From Aulosira sp. FACHB-615 (lineage in GTDB: Bacteria; Cyanobacteriota; Cyanobacteriia; Cyanobacteriales; Nostocaceae), in the NCBI RefSeq assembly GCF_014698045.1, contig NZ_JACJSE010000005.1, positions 1-64,000 of the forward strand: 64,000 bases of DNA. The letters are read 5' to 3'. The position numbers were made by a program, and so were the translations under genes. The stretch's first letter is position 1. Each line of letters starts with the position of its first letter. The notes below the pieces were generated by a model that was not told the DNA's origin, searched no databases, and saw only the letters and a program-made list of their open reading frames with translations. This document shows, piece after piece, positions 54,987 through 64,000 of the stretch.

Positions 54987-55703
54987 TCATCAAATATTCT
55001 CAATTATTCAGATTAATTGAATATTATCTGAATCCGGTTTGATTTCCTAATATAGCAGTCCTAAATCATTACTGAACCAAAAGATCCCCGACTTCTTCAA
55101 GAAGTCGGGGATCTGAGCCTCTCGATTTTCACCAATCAAATACGATTATAGCCTTTCCTAGTCTACTGAGGTACAAATTTATCTGCGCCCATCTTCGTCC
55201 ATCTGCGGTTAATTATTCTTGCTTGTACTTCACTAGAATGAGAAACGCTATAATATAGTCGGGGAGTGGGAAGAAAGGCTGAACAGAAAGACTCTGCCAT
55301 CCTGAATCAAGAATTGTTAAAAAATGTAAATATTTTTCCTCCCAAATTTCTCAGGGTTTGACAACAGATATCTTGTTGTTCAGACTACGCCCTAGCAAAA
55401 AACTTTTATCTGTAATTATACTGTTTCATATTTAGATTTATGTAATATCATTTGCTTAAAATTGAGAACCCACGGGAAAAGCTCACGGAACAATCACATA
55501 TAGCCAGCGTCTTTCAGTAAAATTAAAGTAATCATTCATGCCAATGGTGATTTCAGAGAAATGATAAGTAGGATACATTGCATCACGTCATTTCACGAGA
55601 ATCTATTGTAGACAAGTCAGCAAATTTCTTTCTTCCTCAAGGTAGAGAATAGGCTAAGATTTGGCCAAGACTAAACAAATAATTATTTCTAACCAATATC
55701 AAA
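54987..55703. other. intergenic region with MITE-like remnants
   Basis: About 715 bases. Holds GAATCCGGTTTGATTT (55029) and an element from 55053 to 55151 (TATAGCAGTCCTAAATCATT ... AATCAAATACGATTATAG) that contains a long hairpin GATCCCCGACTTCTTCAAG and its complement at 55083-55113. No gene. Confidence 0.7.
55083..55113. repeat. CCCCGACTTCTT palindrome
   Basis: GATCCCCGACTTCTT and its perfect complement around one base, a 13-15 base stem. A close cousin is at 56388-56420. No T run follows, so its job as a terminator is doubtful. Confidence 0.8.
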
Positions 55704-56330
55704 ATGAAATCTCAGGTGTATCGTAAGGCTGCTGTTACGGCTTGTTGCTTGGGGCTGCTTGGATTGCTGATGGGATGTTTAGATTTAAGTGTGTCATTTG
55801 AGACTACAAATCCTGATACATCTGATACAGCATCTACTAATACTCCGCAGTCAAACAAAGATGCAGAATTGCCGATTTTAGATGCTACAACTACTTCGAC
55901 AAATGTTTCTAATAATACAACAATTCCCATTAACCAAGTAGAACCAAGCACTAGCACAGTCCAGGCTATTTTGGTCAACCGTCCGAATGGGGCTGGTAAT
56001 ACCAAAAACCAAGGTACTTTGCGGATGAGTAATCAAACTGATCAGCCTGTGCGTCTAGCTTTGTTAGCAAGGCAATTAAAAGGCAAAAGTCCAACTACTA
56101 GTCAGACCGATATTCCTGCCCATTGGGATTTTGCACCACAAGAAGGCAGTAGTAAAGGTTTGCTGCTTTCTTTACCCAATGGCAATCTGAAGCTAGAAAA
56201 AGGCGATATTTTAGTTGCGTTTGCTCAAGATGGTTCTCGACGCTACTGGGGGCCTTATGTTGTGGGGGAAAGTTCCTTACCAACTTGGAATGCTGAAACG
56301 AAAGAATGGCTGTTGGTACTCAGTCCATAG
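55704..56330 (+). CDS. putative lipoprotein
   Basis: 208 residues. An N-terminal signal with lipobox LLMGC (Cys at about residue 25) is followed by a Thr/Ser/Asn-rich linker to about residue 70 and a C-terminal domain (VQAILVNRPNGAGNTKNQGTL, LRMSNQTDQPVRLALLARQL, KLEKGDILVAFAQDGSRRYW). I do not recognise the domain. It is expected in the outer or plasma membrane facing the periplasm. A hairpin terminator follows at 56388. Confidence 0.8.
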   Translation: MKSQVYRKAAVTACCLGLLGLLMGCLDLSVSFETTNPDTSDTASTNTPQSNKDAELPILDATTTSTNVSNNTTIPINQVEPSTSTVQAILVNRPNGAGNTKNQGTLRMSNQTDQPVRLALLARQLKGKSPTTSQTDIPAHWDFAPQEGSSKGLLLSLPNGNLKLEKGDILVAFAQDGSRRYWGPYVVGESSLPTWNAETKEWLLVLSP

Positions 56331-56387
56331 TCAAAAGTCGATAGTCTATAGATGATAGTGTTTAGTTGATGACTGTTTGATGTTGCT

Positions 56388-56420
56388 AGAACCCCGACTT
56401 CTTGAAAAAGTTGGGGTTCT
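56388..56420 (+). terminator. hairpin after lipoprotein gene
   Basis: AGAACCCCGACTT ... AAGTTGGGGTTCT with a seven-base loop, one G:U pair; a CCCCGACTTCTT-type repeat acting as a likely terminator. Confidence 0.6.
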
Positions 56421-56501
56421 GACTACACTTACTGCTCTCTGTTAAGAACAAAATCCCTCTTTTTAACGACTAATAACTATTGACTGTTGACTAATAACCA
56501 A

Positions 56502-58424
56502 ATGAGGATGAAATTGAGTAATTTCCACATTGTTGACCAATGGTTCAACAAGGTAGCACAGCGTCCATCTCTAGTAGTGACTTTATCGGTTTTGTGGTTG
56601 ATGCTGATTGGTTGGATCGGCTATGGGTGGAATTTAGGCAATGTGGGCTTAGTGGATGAAACAGAACCACTGTTTGCGGAAGCATCCCGACAAATGTTTG
56701 TCACTGGTGATTGGATTACACCTTTTTTTAATGGTGTGACTCGGTTTGATAAACCTGCTTTAATTTACTGGTGTCAGGCACTTGCCTACTCAATCATAGG
56801 TGTCAATGAATGGGCGGTGCGCCTCCCCTCGGCGATCGCCGCAATTGCGGTTATTAGTTTGGCTTTTTATACTGTACAGTGGCATCTGGCAAAGCAAGAT
56901 GCAGCCGAACAGATTCAGCGTCCTACCCGTCGTTACGTCACTGCCGCGATCGCAGCAGCTGTCATGGCACTCAATCCTGAGATGATTGTCTGGGGTAGAA
57001 CAGGTGTCTCAGATATGTTACTAACTGGCTGCATAGCTTCCGCTTTGTTATGTTTCTTTCTGGGCTATGCAAGTAAAACTGGGAGTCGGGAATCGGGAGT
57101 CGGGAGTGGAGGAGAAGTTACACCACTCCCTACTTCCCACTCCCTACTCCCTAATAAATGGTATTTAGCTTGTTATGTTCTCATTGCTGGAGCAATCTTA
57201 ACTAAAGGCCCGGTGGGTATCGTCTTACCGGGGATCGTAATTTTGGCTTTTTTGCTGTACTTGGGCAAGTTCCGCGAAGTTATGCGCGAAATGCGGGCGT
57301 TTGTAGGGGTGCTAATTATCTTTGCTTTAGCAGTTCCTTGGTATGCCTTGGTAATTTGGCACAATGGCTGGAATTATATTAATTCGTTTTTTGGCTACCA
57401 CAACATCGACCGTTTTACAGAAGTAGTCAATGGTCATTCAGCCCCTTGGTATTTTTATTTTTTGGTAGTGTTGTTAGGTTTTGCACCATATTCTGTGTAT
57501 TTACCCGCAGCCTTTGTCCGACTCAAATTTTGGCAGCGATCGCAATGGCAAAGCCAAGAACGCTCTCAACAATTAGGTTTATTTGCTGTGGTTTGGTTTT
57601 TGGGCGTGTTTGGTTTTTTCACAATTGCTGTTACCAAACTACCTAGTTATGTTTTACCCCTGATGCCAGCAGCTGCGATTTTAATCGCTTTATTATGGAG
57701 TGATTGCTTCCCCACAACATCTGCTTCTAGTTCTCGCACTCCGCAGAAATTATTCTGGTTCAGTGGCTGGGCAAATGTTGTGTTGTTTTCAGCCTTATCT
57801 GTGGCGATGTTTCAAATCACCCAGTTACTAGGTACTGATCAAGCCGCGCCTAACTTTCGTCAGACCTTGGAAAATTCTGGGGTTACAGAACTAGGGGGTT
57901 ATATTTGGTTATTAACTGCCATCAGTGTGGCATTTTTAATAATTACTCGACGTTGGCAAGGAATTATTGGTGTAAATTTGTTGGGGTTTGTGGCATTTTT
58001 GATTGTGGTTTTGATGCCTGCAATGTTTTTGATGGATCAAGAACGACAAATGCCTTTAAGAGAAATTTCTGCTGTTTTGTCTCAGGTAAAACAACCAAAC
58101 GAAGAAATCGTCATGGTTGGCTTTAAAAAACCCAGTGTTGTTTTCTACAGTCATCAACAAGTTAACTTTATCAAATTGACTAGCGAGGCTGTGGTTTATA
58201 TTAAAAATCAAATTAATACGCCTCCTAAATCACATTCATTATTGGTTTTAGCAGAACACAGAAACCTTGTCAGAATTGATTTACAGCCTGATGATTATGA
58301 AAATTTGGCTTCTAAAGGTGCTTATCAATTGATTAGAATTTCTTTCAAAAAAATGCAGCCACAAAAGCAAGATATTTCCATAGTACCTGAACAAAAATCT
58401 CACCGAATTATTCAAGAAACGTGA
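56502..58424 (+). CDS. GT39/ArnT-type membrane glycosyltransferase
   Basis: About 640 residues with 10-12 membrane segments. LVDETEPLFAEASRQMF at about 35-55 carries the acidic residue pair of the dolichyl-phosphate mannosyltransferase family, and FDKPALIYWCQAL is also typical. It would transfer a sugar from a lipid carrier to a lipid or protein on the periplasmic side. A repeat-derived segment of ~25 residues (about 193-217, SRESGVGSGGEVTPLPTSHS) has entered a loop between membrane segments. Starts at ATG 56502; a TTG at 56487 adds five residues. Confidence 0.85.
   Translation: MRMKLSNFHIVDQWFNKVAQRPSLVVTLSVLWLMLIGWIGYGWNLGNVGLVDETEPLFAEASRQMFVTGDWITPFFNGVTRFDKPALIYWCQALAYSIIGVNEWAVRLPSAIAAIAVISLAFYTVQWHLAKQDAAEQIQRPTRRYVTAAIAAAVMALNPEMIVWGRTGVSDMLLTGCIASALLCFFLGYASKTGSRESGVGSGGEVTPLPTSHSLLPNKWYLACYVLIAGAILTKGPVGIVLPGIVILAFLLYLGKFREVMREMRAFVGVLIIFALAVPWYALVIWHNGWNYINSFFGYHNIDRFTEVVNGHSAPWYFYFLVVLLGFAPYSVYLPAAFVRLKFWQRSQWQSQERSQQLGLFAVVWFLGVFGFFTIAVTKLPSYVLPLMPAAAILIALLWSDCFPTTSASSSRTPQKLFWFSGWANVVLFSALSVAMFQITQLLGTDQAAPNFRQTLENSGVTELGGYIWLLTAISVAFLIITRRWQGIIGVNLLGFVAFLIVVLMPAMFLMDQERQMPLREISAVLSQVKQPNEEIVMVGFKKPSVVFYSHQQVNFIKLTSEAVVYIKNQINTPPKSHSLLVLAEHRNLVRIDLQPDDYENLASKGAYQLIRISFKKMQPQKQDISIVPEQKSHRIIQET
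57079..57152. repeat. GGGAGTCGGGAATCGGGAGTC repeat inside the glycosyltransferase gene
   Basis: GGGAGTCGGGAATCGGGAG followed after ~12 bases by its C-strand partner CACTCCCTACTTCCCACTCCC. Both arms are translated in frame, and form an inverted pair in the DNA. Confidence 0.88.
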
Positions 58425-58510
58425 ATTCGACGAGTGCTTTTGACCTCACCATCAGCCCTTTTCCTCGTAGGAAAAGGGTGTAATATCGGATGTATTACGC
58501 TGTTGCTGAT

Positions 58511-58639
58511 ATAGGATTCATATTTGATTTGGGAAAAAAATCAGTACATTCAGATCAGGCTTCTTTCCTACTCCCGACTCCCCATTCCCTATTCCCTACC
58601 TACACAAATAAATTCAGAAATCAAACCGGATTCCTATAT
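58511..58639. mobile_element. 129-bp MITE-like element, copy A
   Basis: ATAGGATTCATATTTGATTT at the left and AAATCAAACCGGATTCCTAT at the right are inverted ends. The middle has CTCCCGACTCCCCATTCCC. It differs from copy B at 62431-62559 by only two bases. It lies just after the glycosyltransferase gene. Confidence 0.85.
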
Positions 58640-58764
58640 CTCCTACGTATTTAAATTTTCCTAATATTTTGGATTTATATATTCTGTATATATCTATATA
58701 GGCAAATATTTATAGTAATAATTACAAAATTTCAGTATTCAGAATCTAGATAGAAATTTTCATA

Positions 58765-58834
58765 TAGCAGTCCTAAATGAATGATCAACTTGTATACCTT
58801 GTCTCTTGTATTCACACATCAAATAGGATTGCTA
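58765..58834. mobile_element. short MITE-like element with TAGCARTCCTA ends
   Basis: TAGCAGTCCTAAATGA at the left and TCAAATAGGATTGCTA at the right: inverted ends about 70 bases apart. The left end is shared with the element at 55053. Confidence 0.6.
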
Positions 58835-58945
58835 CAGTCTAATAGTGCTGGTTATTAATAATCTCTCGCCTTTTTGACTTCTGGATTCTGAATAGTTACC
58901 AAGAATGGCAATCATCCTAATTCCTCACATCCAGCAAAACTTTGC

Positions 58946-59356
58946 TTAGGGTAAAGAATTGATGACATCGATTTCTTTGCCGTCTTGATTTACCAATACA
59001 ATTGGGCGCTGATTAGGTGCAAATCTATATCCTTGCTGTTCAGCGATCGCTTTAGTTTGGCGGGGATCAAAGTTGCGAACAAATTCTGCCTGTAAAGTAC
59101 TCACACGTCCTTCCATGATTTTGACTTCCGTGCGAACTTCACGCAACCTTTCTTGCTGTGACCAATGATAAGGCAGAAGTTGTGTGAGGGCGGATGCAGT
59201 TGCTCCCAAAATTGCCAAATTCACTCCTACCTTGAATGTGGTTTCAATCGCCATTATTTGATGAGAACGTTGACGAAGATGCCGTTTTGGTCGAGGAATA
59301 GTTCGAGGCTGCTGTATAGGTTGTAACGGCTGTCTTGATGGTTGGAAGGCGTTCAT
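58946..59356 (-). CDS. small membrane/coiled-coil protein, slr1601-like putative cell division protein
   Basis: 136 residues. A basic Pro/Gln-rich head (RQPLQPIQQPRTIPRPKRHL), one membrane segment (about 48-66, VGVNLAILGATASALTQLL), a short coiled coil (ERLREVRTEVKIMEGRV) and a C-terminal patch QRPIVLVNQDGKEIDVI. It resembles the FtsL/DivIC-like build and the cyanobacterial slr1601 family, from memory. It would sit at the cell membrane. No linked division gene is seen. Confidence 0.7.
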   Translation of the reverse strand: MNAFQPSRQPLQPIQQPRTIPRPKRHLRQRSHQIMAIETTFKVGVNLAILGATASALTQLLPYHWSQQERLREVRTEVKIMEGRVSTLQAEFVRNFDPRQTKAIAEQQGYRFAPNQRPIVLVNQDGKEIDVINSLP

Positions 59357-60025
59357 AATACTAAAAATAACTTTACTTGGAACAAGTTGATCAACAGTCT
59401 ACTGCGGCTAGTTACAGCATAAGTTAGCTGTCATATTACTTCATTTTTCTGAGATTGCTACACGTATGTTTTTGTTAAAAAACAATCTAGCATACGTAAG
59501 TAATTGATGGTAAACAGTTTGCTGTACTCAGCTATCACTCTGAAAAACTGCACCTTGTATCCCAGGATTATTCATTGTTTGTGATTTTATGTCAATTCCC
59601 AGGCAAGATGTTAATGGTTATTACCCCATACAGCTAATCCAGCAGAATTCAGGAGACAGAATTCAAAATAACAGTTTACTTCACACTGTCGGGAATTGGT
59701 TGCGATTGTGAGGACTTCTAAAAATTAAATTATTCAAGAATGGAAAATTTTTTCACTGGCGAACCTTTAACGCAGGAGGTATGAATCAACGCTTGTTGAA
59801 AATCAAGGTTAATTCCAGCCTAAAATATTAGACTAATCAAAATTTTCTGGACTTGACTTTTGCAAATGGCGTTGCATAAAACATTACTTTACTGCTGTAC
59901 TGATAATCTCAAGCCGATCGCCTCTATCCCATCCCACCCCAGCAAGTGCATCATCTGATATTGGCTGTAAAGGCGACTCTGTTGTTACGATAATTTTATA
60001 TAAGATTTTTTTAGATGTTGCAGCC
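59357..60025. other. intergenic region without gene
   Basis: About 670 bases. A perfect AGGAGG at 59774 is directly followed by an ATG at 59781 with only one base between, and the frame has 15 codons, so it is not taken as a gene. A GAATTCAGGAGACAGAATTC repeat is at 59645. Confidence 0.6.
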
Positions 60026-62419
60026 TTGATCCAAGCGGAAACTTTAGAACTACTCGAATGGCATCGCCTCTGCCAGCATTTGGCGACATTTGCGGCTACT
60101 AAGCTAGGGGCGATCGCATCCACTAATTTACCAATTCCGACATCACAGTCAGTCAGTGAGCAGTTATTAGCACAAACTAAAGAAGTTTACCAACTGGAAA
60201 GTCGGCTGACTACAAGCTTATCTTTTGATGGTATTCAAGATATTGGCGATTCTATCGAACGCGCCGAACTCCGAGGGATTTTGGCTGGCGATGAATTACT
60301 GGCGATCGCAACTACCCTGGCTGGTGCGAGAAATTTACGGCGTGTAATTGATAACCAAGAAGATATACCAGTATTAACTGAGTTAGTTGCCGATTTACGC
60401 ACTTACCCAGAATTAGAACAGGAAATCCATCGTTGTATTGATGAACGGGGGACTGTAGCTGATCGTGCTAGTCAAAAGCTGAGTGAAATCCGCGAAGATT
60501 TGCGGCGATTACGCAGTCAAATTAACCAAAAACTGCATAATATTTTACAAGCAAAATCCAACGCTGTTCAAGAACAATTAATTACGCAACGGGGCGATCG
60601 CTTTGTGATCCCAGTCAAAGCCAGTCACAAAGATGTAATTCCCGGTATTGTTCACGATACTTCTACCAGTGGCGTGACTTTGTACGTGGAACCTAATTCT
60701 ATCGTGCCGATGGGTAATCAGTTGCGACAAACGTTGAAGCGAGAGCAAGCAGAAGAAGAAGCGATACGTCGTGTTTTGACTGAGCAAGTCGCAGCCGTCA
60801 CCCCAGATTTAGAAAGGCTACTAGCAATTGTGACTACCTTAGATTTAGCGGCGGCGCGATCGCGTTATAGTTACTGGCTAAAAGCAAATCCCCCCAGATT
60901 TATTAACCGTGACGAAAAAGAAATCATCACCTTACGCCAGTTGCGTCACCCTTTGTTAGTTTGGCAACAACAGCACGAACAAGGACACGGCGTAATTCCT
61001 GTAGATTTACTGGTTAGTCCCCATATTAAGGTAGTGACTATTACGGGGCCGAATACTGGCGGTAAAACTGTCACCTTAAAAACCCTCGGTTTAGCAGCCT
61101 TAATGGCAAAGGTGGGTTTATTCATCCCCGCCCGCGAACCTGTGGAAATGCCTTGGTTTGACCAGATATTAGCAGATATCGGTGATGAACAATCTCTCCA
61201 GCAAAGTTTATCAACATTTTCCGGGCATATCCGCCGCATTAGCCGGATTTTAAATGCTTTAGAAAACGACTCCCAACTCCCAACTCCCCACTCCCTCGTA
61301 TTACTCGACGAAGTAGGCGCAGGGACAGATCCAGCCGAGGGTAGCGCCTTAGCGATCGCACTTCTGCAATATCTCGCGGAACACGCCCAGTTAACCATAG
61401 CCACAACTCACTTCGGGGAACTCAAAGCCCTGAAGTACGAAGATGCGCGGTTTGAAAATGCCTCGGTAGAATTTGATGAAGCGACTTTATCACCAACCTA
61501 TCGTTTATTGTGGGGGATTCCGGGACGTTCTAATGCTTTAGCGATCGCTCTGCGTTTAGGCTTAAAACCAGAAGTAGTAGAAAATGCCAAAACCCAAGTC
61601 GGTGAAGCTTCGGACGAAGTTAACCAAGTAATTGCCGGGTTAGAAGCCCAACGCCGTCGCCAAGAAACCAAAGCCGCCGAAGCCCAAAAATTATTACAAC
61701 AAGCGGAACGGTTATATAAAGAAGTTTCCGACAAAGCCGCATCCTTAGAAGAACGGGAAAAATCATTGCGGGTTTCTCAGGAAATGGCAGTTCAACAGGC
61801 GATCGCCCAAGCCAAAGGTGAAATAGCCCAAGTCATTCGCCGCTTGCAACAAGGTACACCCACCGCCCAAGATGCCCAACAAGCCACCAATGCGTTAAAT
61901 CAAATTACTCAGAAATACCAGCCAGCACCAGCACCTAAGCCGAAAATTGGGTTTATGCCCAAGGTGGGCGATCGCATCCGTATTTCCCAATTTGGACAAA
62001 CTGCGGAGGTTTTAACCGCCCCCGATGAAGATGGCGAGTTAAACGTCCGCTTCGGCATTATGAAAATGACAGTCAAATTGCAAGACATCGAATCTCTCGA
62101 TGGACAAAAAGCCGAACCGATTGTCAAACCCAAACCAACACCAGCACCAACCACTCCGCCTCCCCAAGCCGCACCAGCCATTCGTACCTCGAAAAATACA
62201 GTAGATTTGCGGGGTAAGCGAGTAGCCGATGCCGAAATTGAATTAGACAAAGCCATTTCCGAAGCGAATGGCCCCATCTGGATTATTCACGGACATGGCA
62301 CAGGGAAATTGCGTCAAGGTGTTCACGCCTTTTTGCAACAACATCCGCGAGTCAGCAGTTACGAACCAGCAGAACAAGCTGATGGTGGTAGTGGTGTTAC
62401 TATTGCTCACGTTTCTTAA
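60026..62419 (+). CDS. mutS2: endonuclease MutS2
   Basis: 797 residues. The ATPase core has TGPNTGGKT (Walker A, about 343), DEQSLQQSLSTFSGH (MutS2 signature) and VLLDEVGAGTDPAEG (Walker B), followed by a coiled region (560-640), a KOW-like part and the C-terminal Smr nuclease domain VDLRGKRVADAEIELDKAI with IIHGHGTGKLR. It has no N-terminal mismatch-binding domain, as expected. A repeat has put SQLPTPHS in frame just before Walker B. The TTG at 60026 is the start, as the frame has a stop 33 bases up and the protein begins IQAETLELLEWHRLC. Roles are recombination control and ribosome quality control. Confidence 0.92.
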   Translation: MIQAETLELLEWHRLCQHLATFAATKLGAIASTNLPIPTSQSVSEQLLAQTKEVYQLESRLTTSLSFDGIQDIGDSIERAELRGILAGDELLAIATTLAGARNLRRVIDNQEDIPVLTELVADLRTYPELEQEIHRCIDERGTVADRASQKLSEIREDLRRLRSQINQKLHNILQAKSNAVQEQLITQRGDRFVIPVKASHKDVIPGIVHDTSTSGVTLYVEPNSIVPMGNQLRQTLKREQAEEEAIRRVLTEQVAAVTPDLERLLAIVTTLDLAAARSRYSYWLKANPPRFINRDEKEIITLRQLRHPLLVWQQQHEQGHGVIPVDLLVSPHIKVVTITGPNTGGKTVTLKTLGLAALMAKVGLFIPAREPVEMPWFDQILADIGDEQSLQQSLSTFSGHIRRISRILNALENDSQLPTPHSLVLLDEVGAGTDPAEGSALAIALLQYLAEHAQLTIATTHFGELKALKYEDARFENASVEFDEATLSPTYRLLWGIPGRSNALAIALRLGLKPEVVENAKTQVGEASDEVNQVIAGLEAQRRRQETKAAEAQKLLQQAERLYKEVSDKAASLEEREKSLRVSQEMAVQQAIAQAKGEIAQVIRRLQQGTPTAQDAQQATNALNQITQKYQPAPAPKPKIGFMPKVGDRIRISQFGQTAEVLTAPDEDGELNVRFGIMKMTVKLQDIESLDGQKAEPIVKPKPTPAPTTPPPQAAPAIRTSKNTVDLRGKRVADAEIELDKAISEANGPIWIIHGHGTGKLRQGVHAFLQQHPRVSSYEPAEQADGGSGVTIAHVS
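61268..61296. repeat. CTCCCAACTCCCAACTCC repeat inside mutS2
   Basis: ACTCCCAACTCCCAACTCCCC is the common low-complexity repeat, in frame and coding for SQLPTPHS two residues before the MutS2 Walker B strand. Confidence 0.78.
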
Positions 62420-62430
62420 GCTTGATCAAT

Positions 62431-62559
62431 ATAGGACTCATATTTGATTTGGGAAAAAAATCAGTACATTCAGATCAGGCTTCTTTCCTAATCCCGACTC
62501 CCCATTCCCTATTCCCTACCTACACAAATAAATTCAGAAATCAAACCGGATTCCTATAT
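62431..62559. mobile_element. 129-bp MITE-like element, copy B
   Basis: Same element as 58511-58639 with two base changes and identical ends (ATAGGACTCATATTTGATTT and the complement of ATAGGAATCCGGTTTGATTT). It lies 12 bases after the mutS2 stop. Confidence 0.85.
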
Positions 62560-62579
62560 TAGCCCAGGACTGATGCACA

Positions 62580-62680
62580 AAGTTTATCTGTAGAGGCTGG
62601 GGTAGGGGTGTAAGGGTTTTGCATACATTACCCCTACATCCTTACCCAAACCCTTAATTTTGCCTGTAAGTCCTATAAAA
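62580..62680. repeat. G-run/C-run inverted repeat
   Basis: GGGGTAGGGGTGTAAGGG and, after ~25 bases, CCCCTACATCCTTACCC; it forms a hairpin in the leader of the peptidase gene and ends in a GTAAGTCCTATA element end. Confidence 0.65.
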
Positions 62681-62807
62681 AACAATTGAGCGATCGCTAA
62701 GTTTTCCCAACATCAAATTACATTTTCTGGCAGATATTTTTTTCGTTATTCAGATTTTATTATCTATGTAGTATGCTACATTTCATCCAACTACTAGAGT
62801 AAATCTG

Positions 62808-64000
62808 ATGGTTCTGACACAAGAGCAATTTGATAACTTAGTACAAAAATTAGAGAGTAATGCCTATCAAAAACCAAAACACTTCAAACAGCGTGTTGTT
62901 TTTTTAGTATTTATAGGTTATGGATACATTCTGGTAATTTTGTCTTTTCTGTTATGGATCATAGTCACTGTTGGTTTAATCAAGCCAACTTCTCAAGAGT
63001 ATGGTTCTCTATTTTTAGGATGTACTTTCATCATAGCTATTGTACTATCAGTAAATATTTTGCGCTCACTTTGGGTCAGAATTCCTAAACCTAAAGGAAA
63101 AAAGTTACGGCGTAGTGATGTACCACAACTATTTAAATTAGTAGATGAACTCTCTGATATTTTAGAAACTCCAAAATTCCACAATATTTTGTTAGTCAAT
63201 GAGTTCAATGCTGCCGTTATGCAAAGACCGCGTTTAGGTATTTTTGGCTGGTTTGAGAATTATATAATTCTCGGTTTGCCCTTGATGCAAGCATTAACGT
63301 TAGAGGAATTGCGTGCAGTTATCGCTCATGAATTTGGACATTTATCTGGCAAACATAGTCGTTTTGCTGGTTGGATTTATCGAATTCGTTATATCTGGCT
63401 TCAATTATTACAACAATTGTATAAGCAACAACAACAGCCCCAGTCTGGAGTGGCGATTATTGATTTTTTAATACTTATAGCGAATGGGTTAGGATTTATT
63501 GTCTTTGGGTACTTTTTTGATTGGTTTGTCTCTATATTTACTGCTTACTCATTTGTCCTTTCACGGATGAATGAATATGCAGCAGATAGCTATGCAGCAG
63601 ATTTAGTAGGTGAACAATATCTTGCTCAGGCACTAATTAACATGGCTGTCAAAAACAGATATATCAATAGGTCTTTTTGGCAGGAAATATATCAACAGGC
63701 AGATTGGACTCCACAACCCCCTGATGCTATATACTTGTTATCCCAAGCTTTGCATCACAAAATTCCTGCTGATAGCCAACAAAGATGGTTAAAAGCCGCT
63801 TTAGCCGAGAAGACTGATACCAGTGACACTCATCCTTGCTTATCTGAAAGACTAAATGCTTTAGGATATCATGTACAGTCTTATGAAAACATAGCAATTA
63901 CAACTTCTGCTGCTGAGGAACTATTTGGCAAAGATTTTTTAGAAAACCTTTTAACACAAAAAAATCAAGAGTGGCAAAAAGCTAATATTATCTTCTGGGA
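62808..64000 (+). CDS. M48-family metallopeptidase, 3'-truncated by window edge
   Basis: At least 397 codons open from ATG 62808 to the window end. Two membrane segments at about 42-65 and 74-92, then LRRSDVPQLFKLVDELSDI and, at about residue 180, HEFGH, the zinc-binding HExxH of M48 proteins (Ste24/HtpX-like). The later block SRMNEYAADSYAAD gives the third Zn ligand Glu. It is a membrane protease for quality control or maturation. The C-terminus is not in the window. Confidence 0.88.
   Translation, partial: MVLTQEQFDNLVQKLESNAYQKPKHFKQRVVFLVFIGYGYILVILSFLLWIIVTVGLIKPTSQEYGSLFLGCTFIIAIVLSVNILRSLWVRIPKPKGKKLRRSDVPQLFKLVDELSDILETPKFHNILLVNEFNAAVMQRPRLGIFGWFENYIILGLPLMQALTLEELRAVIAHEFGHLSGKHSRFAGWIYRIRYIWLQLLQQLYKQQQQPQSGVAIIDFLILIANGLGFIVFGYFFDWFVSIFTAYSFVLSRMNEYAADSYAADLVGEQYLAQALINMAVKNRYINRSFWQEIYQQADWTPQPPDAIYLLSQALHHKIPADSQQRWLKAALAEKTDTSDTHPCLSERLNALGYHVQSYENIAITTSAAEELFGKDFLENLLTQKNQEWQKANIIFW

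Noticed and set aside
59781..59828. 15-codon frame right after a perfect AGGAGG
   Set aside because: Only one base separates AGGAGG from ATG, too close for normal initiation, and the peptide is featureless.
60946..61404. 152-codon minus-strand frame inside mutS2
   Set aside because: It is antisense to conserved MutS2 ATPase codons and has no family features.

Overview
The window comes from a filamentous, probably heterocyst-forming cyanobacterium (Nostocales). The evidence is frequent HIP1 octamers (GCGATCGC), families typical of this group (CYP110-type P450, cmpABCD bicarbonate transporter, EF-hand calcium sensor CSE, Ycf20, dual Ser/Thr-His kinase of the HstK type, KirBac channel), and many short dispersed repeats of the kinds that fill Nostoc-like intergenic DNA. 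It starts in the last ~104 bases of a 5S rRNA gene, so an rRNA operon lies just upstream, and ends inside an M48 peptidase gene.

Layout. 0-9.3 kb: 5S rRNA end, P450, cation/proton antiporter, saccharopine-dehydrogenase-like protein, two small genes (one a Nif11-type leader-like peptide), CDF cation efflux, OFA-type MFS transporter, WD40 protein. 9.3-13.5 kb: a three-gene minus-strand block encoding a DUF815 ATPase, a membrane-anchored coiled-coil protein with a TerB_C-like C-terminus, and a BrxC/BrxD-like (DUF2791) ATPase. 13.5-18.2 kb: TMEM14 protein, a nuclease remnant, then an APH-type kinase and HopA1-domain protein pair resembling the kinase/lyase halves of class V lanthipeptide synthetases, followed by a hot-dog thioesterase. 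18.4-27.3 kb: a long carotenoid oxygenase, an AAA-like ATPase, a TauD-type dioxygenase with an SDR that lacks its catalytic triad, a TPR protein and two tandem rhomboid proteases. 27.3-34.8 kb: a ~1930-residue Ser/Thr-His hybrid kinase, a small conserved protein and a Kir channel. 35-44 kb: a 22-codon peptide gene followed by three hairpins, a 379-residue unknown, the CSE calcium sensor, and cmpABCD (identified as bicarbonate rather than nitrate transport from CmpA). 44-53.5 kb: an EEP-family phosphoesterase, SelO, a 1565-residue hybrid histidine kinase with a LOV-like domain, and its overlapping REC-GGDEF partner. 53.5-64 kb: glycerate kinase, Ycf20, a lipoprotein, a GT39-type glycosyltransferase, a small membrane/coiled-coil protein, MutS2 and the partial M48 peptidase.

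How parts fit together. cmpABCD (inorganic carbon uptake) and glycerate kinase (last step of photorespiration) both serve carbon economy but are not one operon. The hybrid kinase and REC-GGDEF protein form a translationally coupled signalling pair. The ATPase/coiled-coil/ATPase trio and the APH-HopA1 pair are the best candidates for under-described systems. The repeat landscape is striking: near-identical 129-bp MITE-like elements, a nested palindrome, and short repeats that have entered the reading frames of at least four proteins. All family assignments are from reading motifs; no database search was run.
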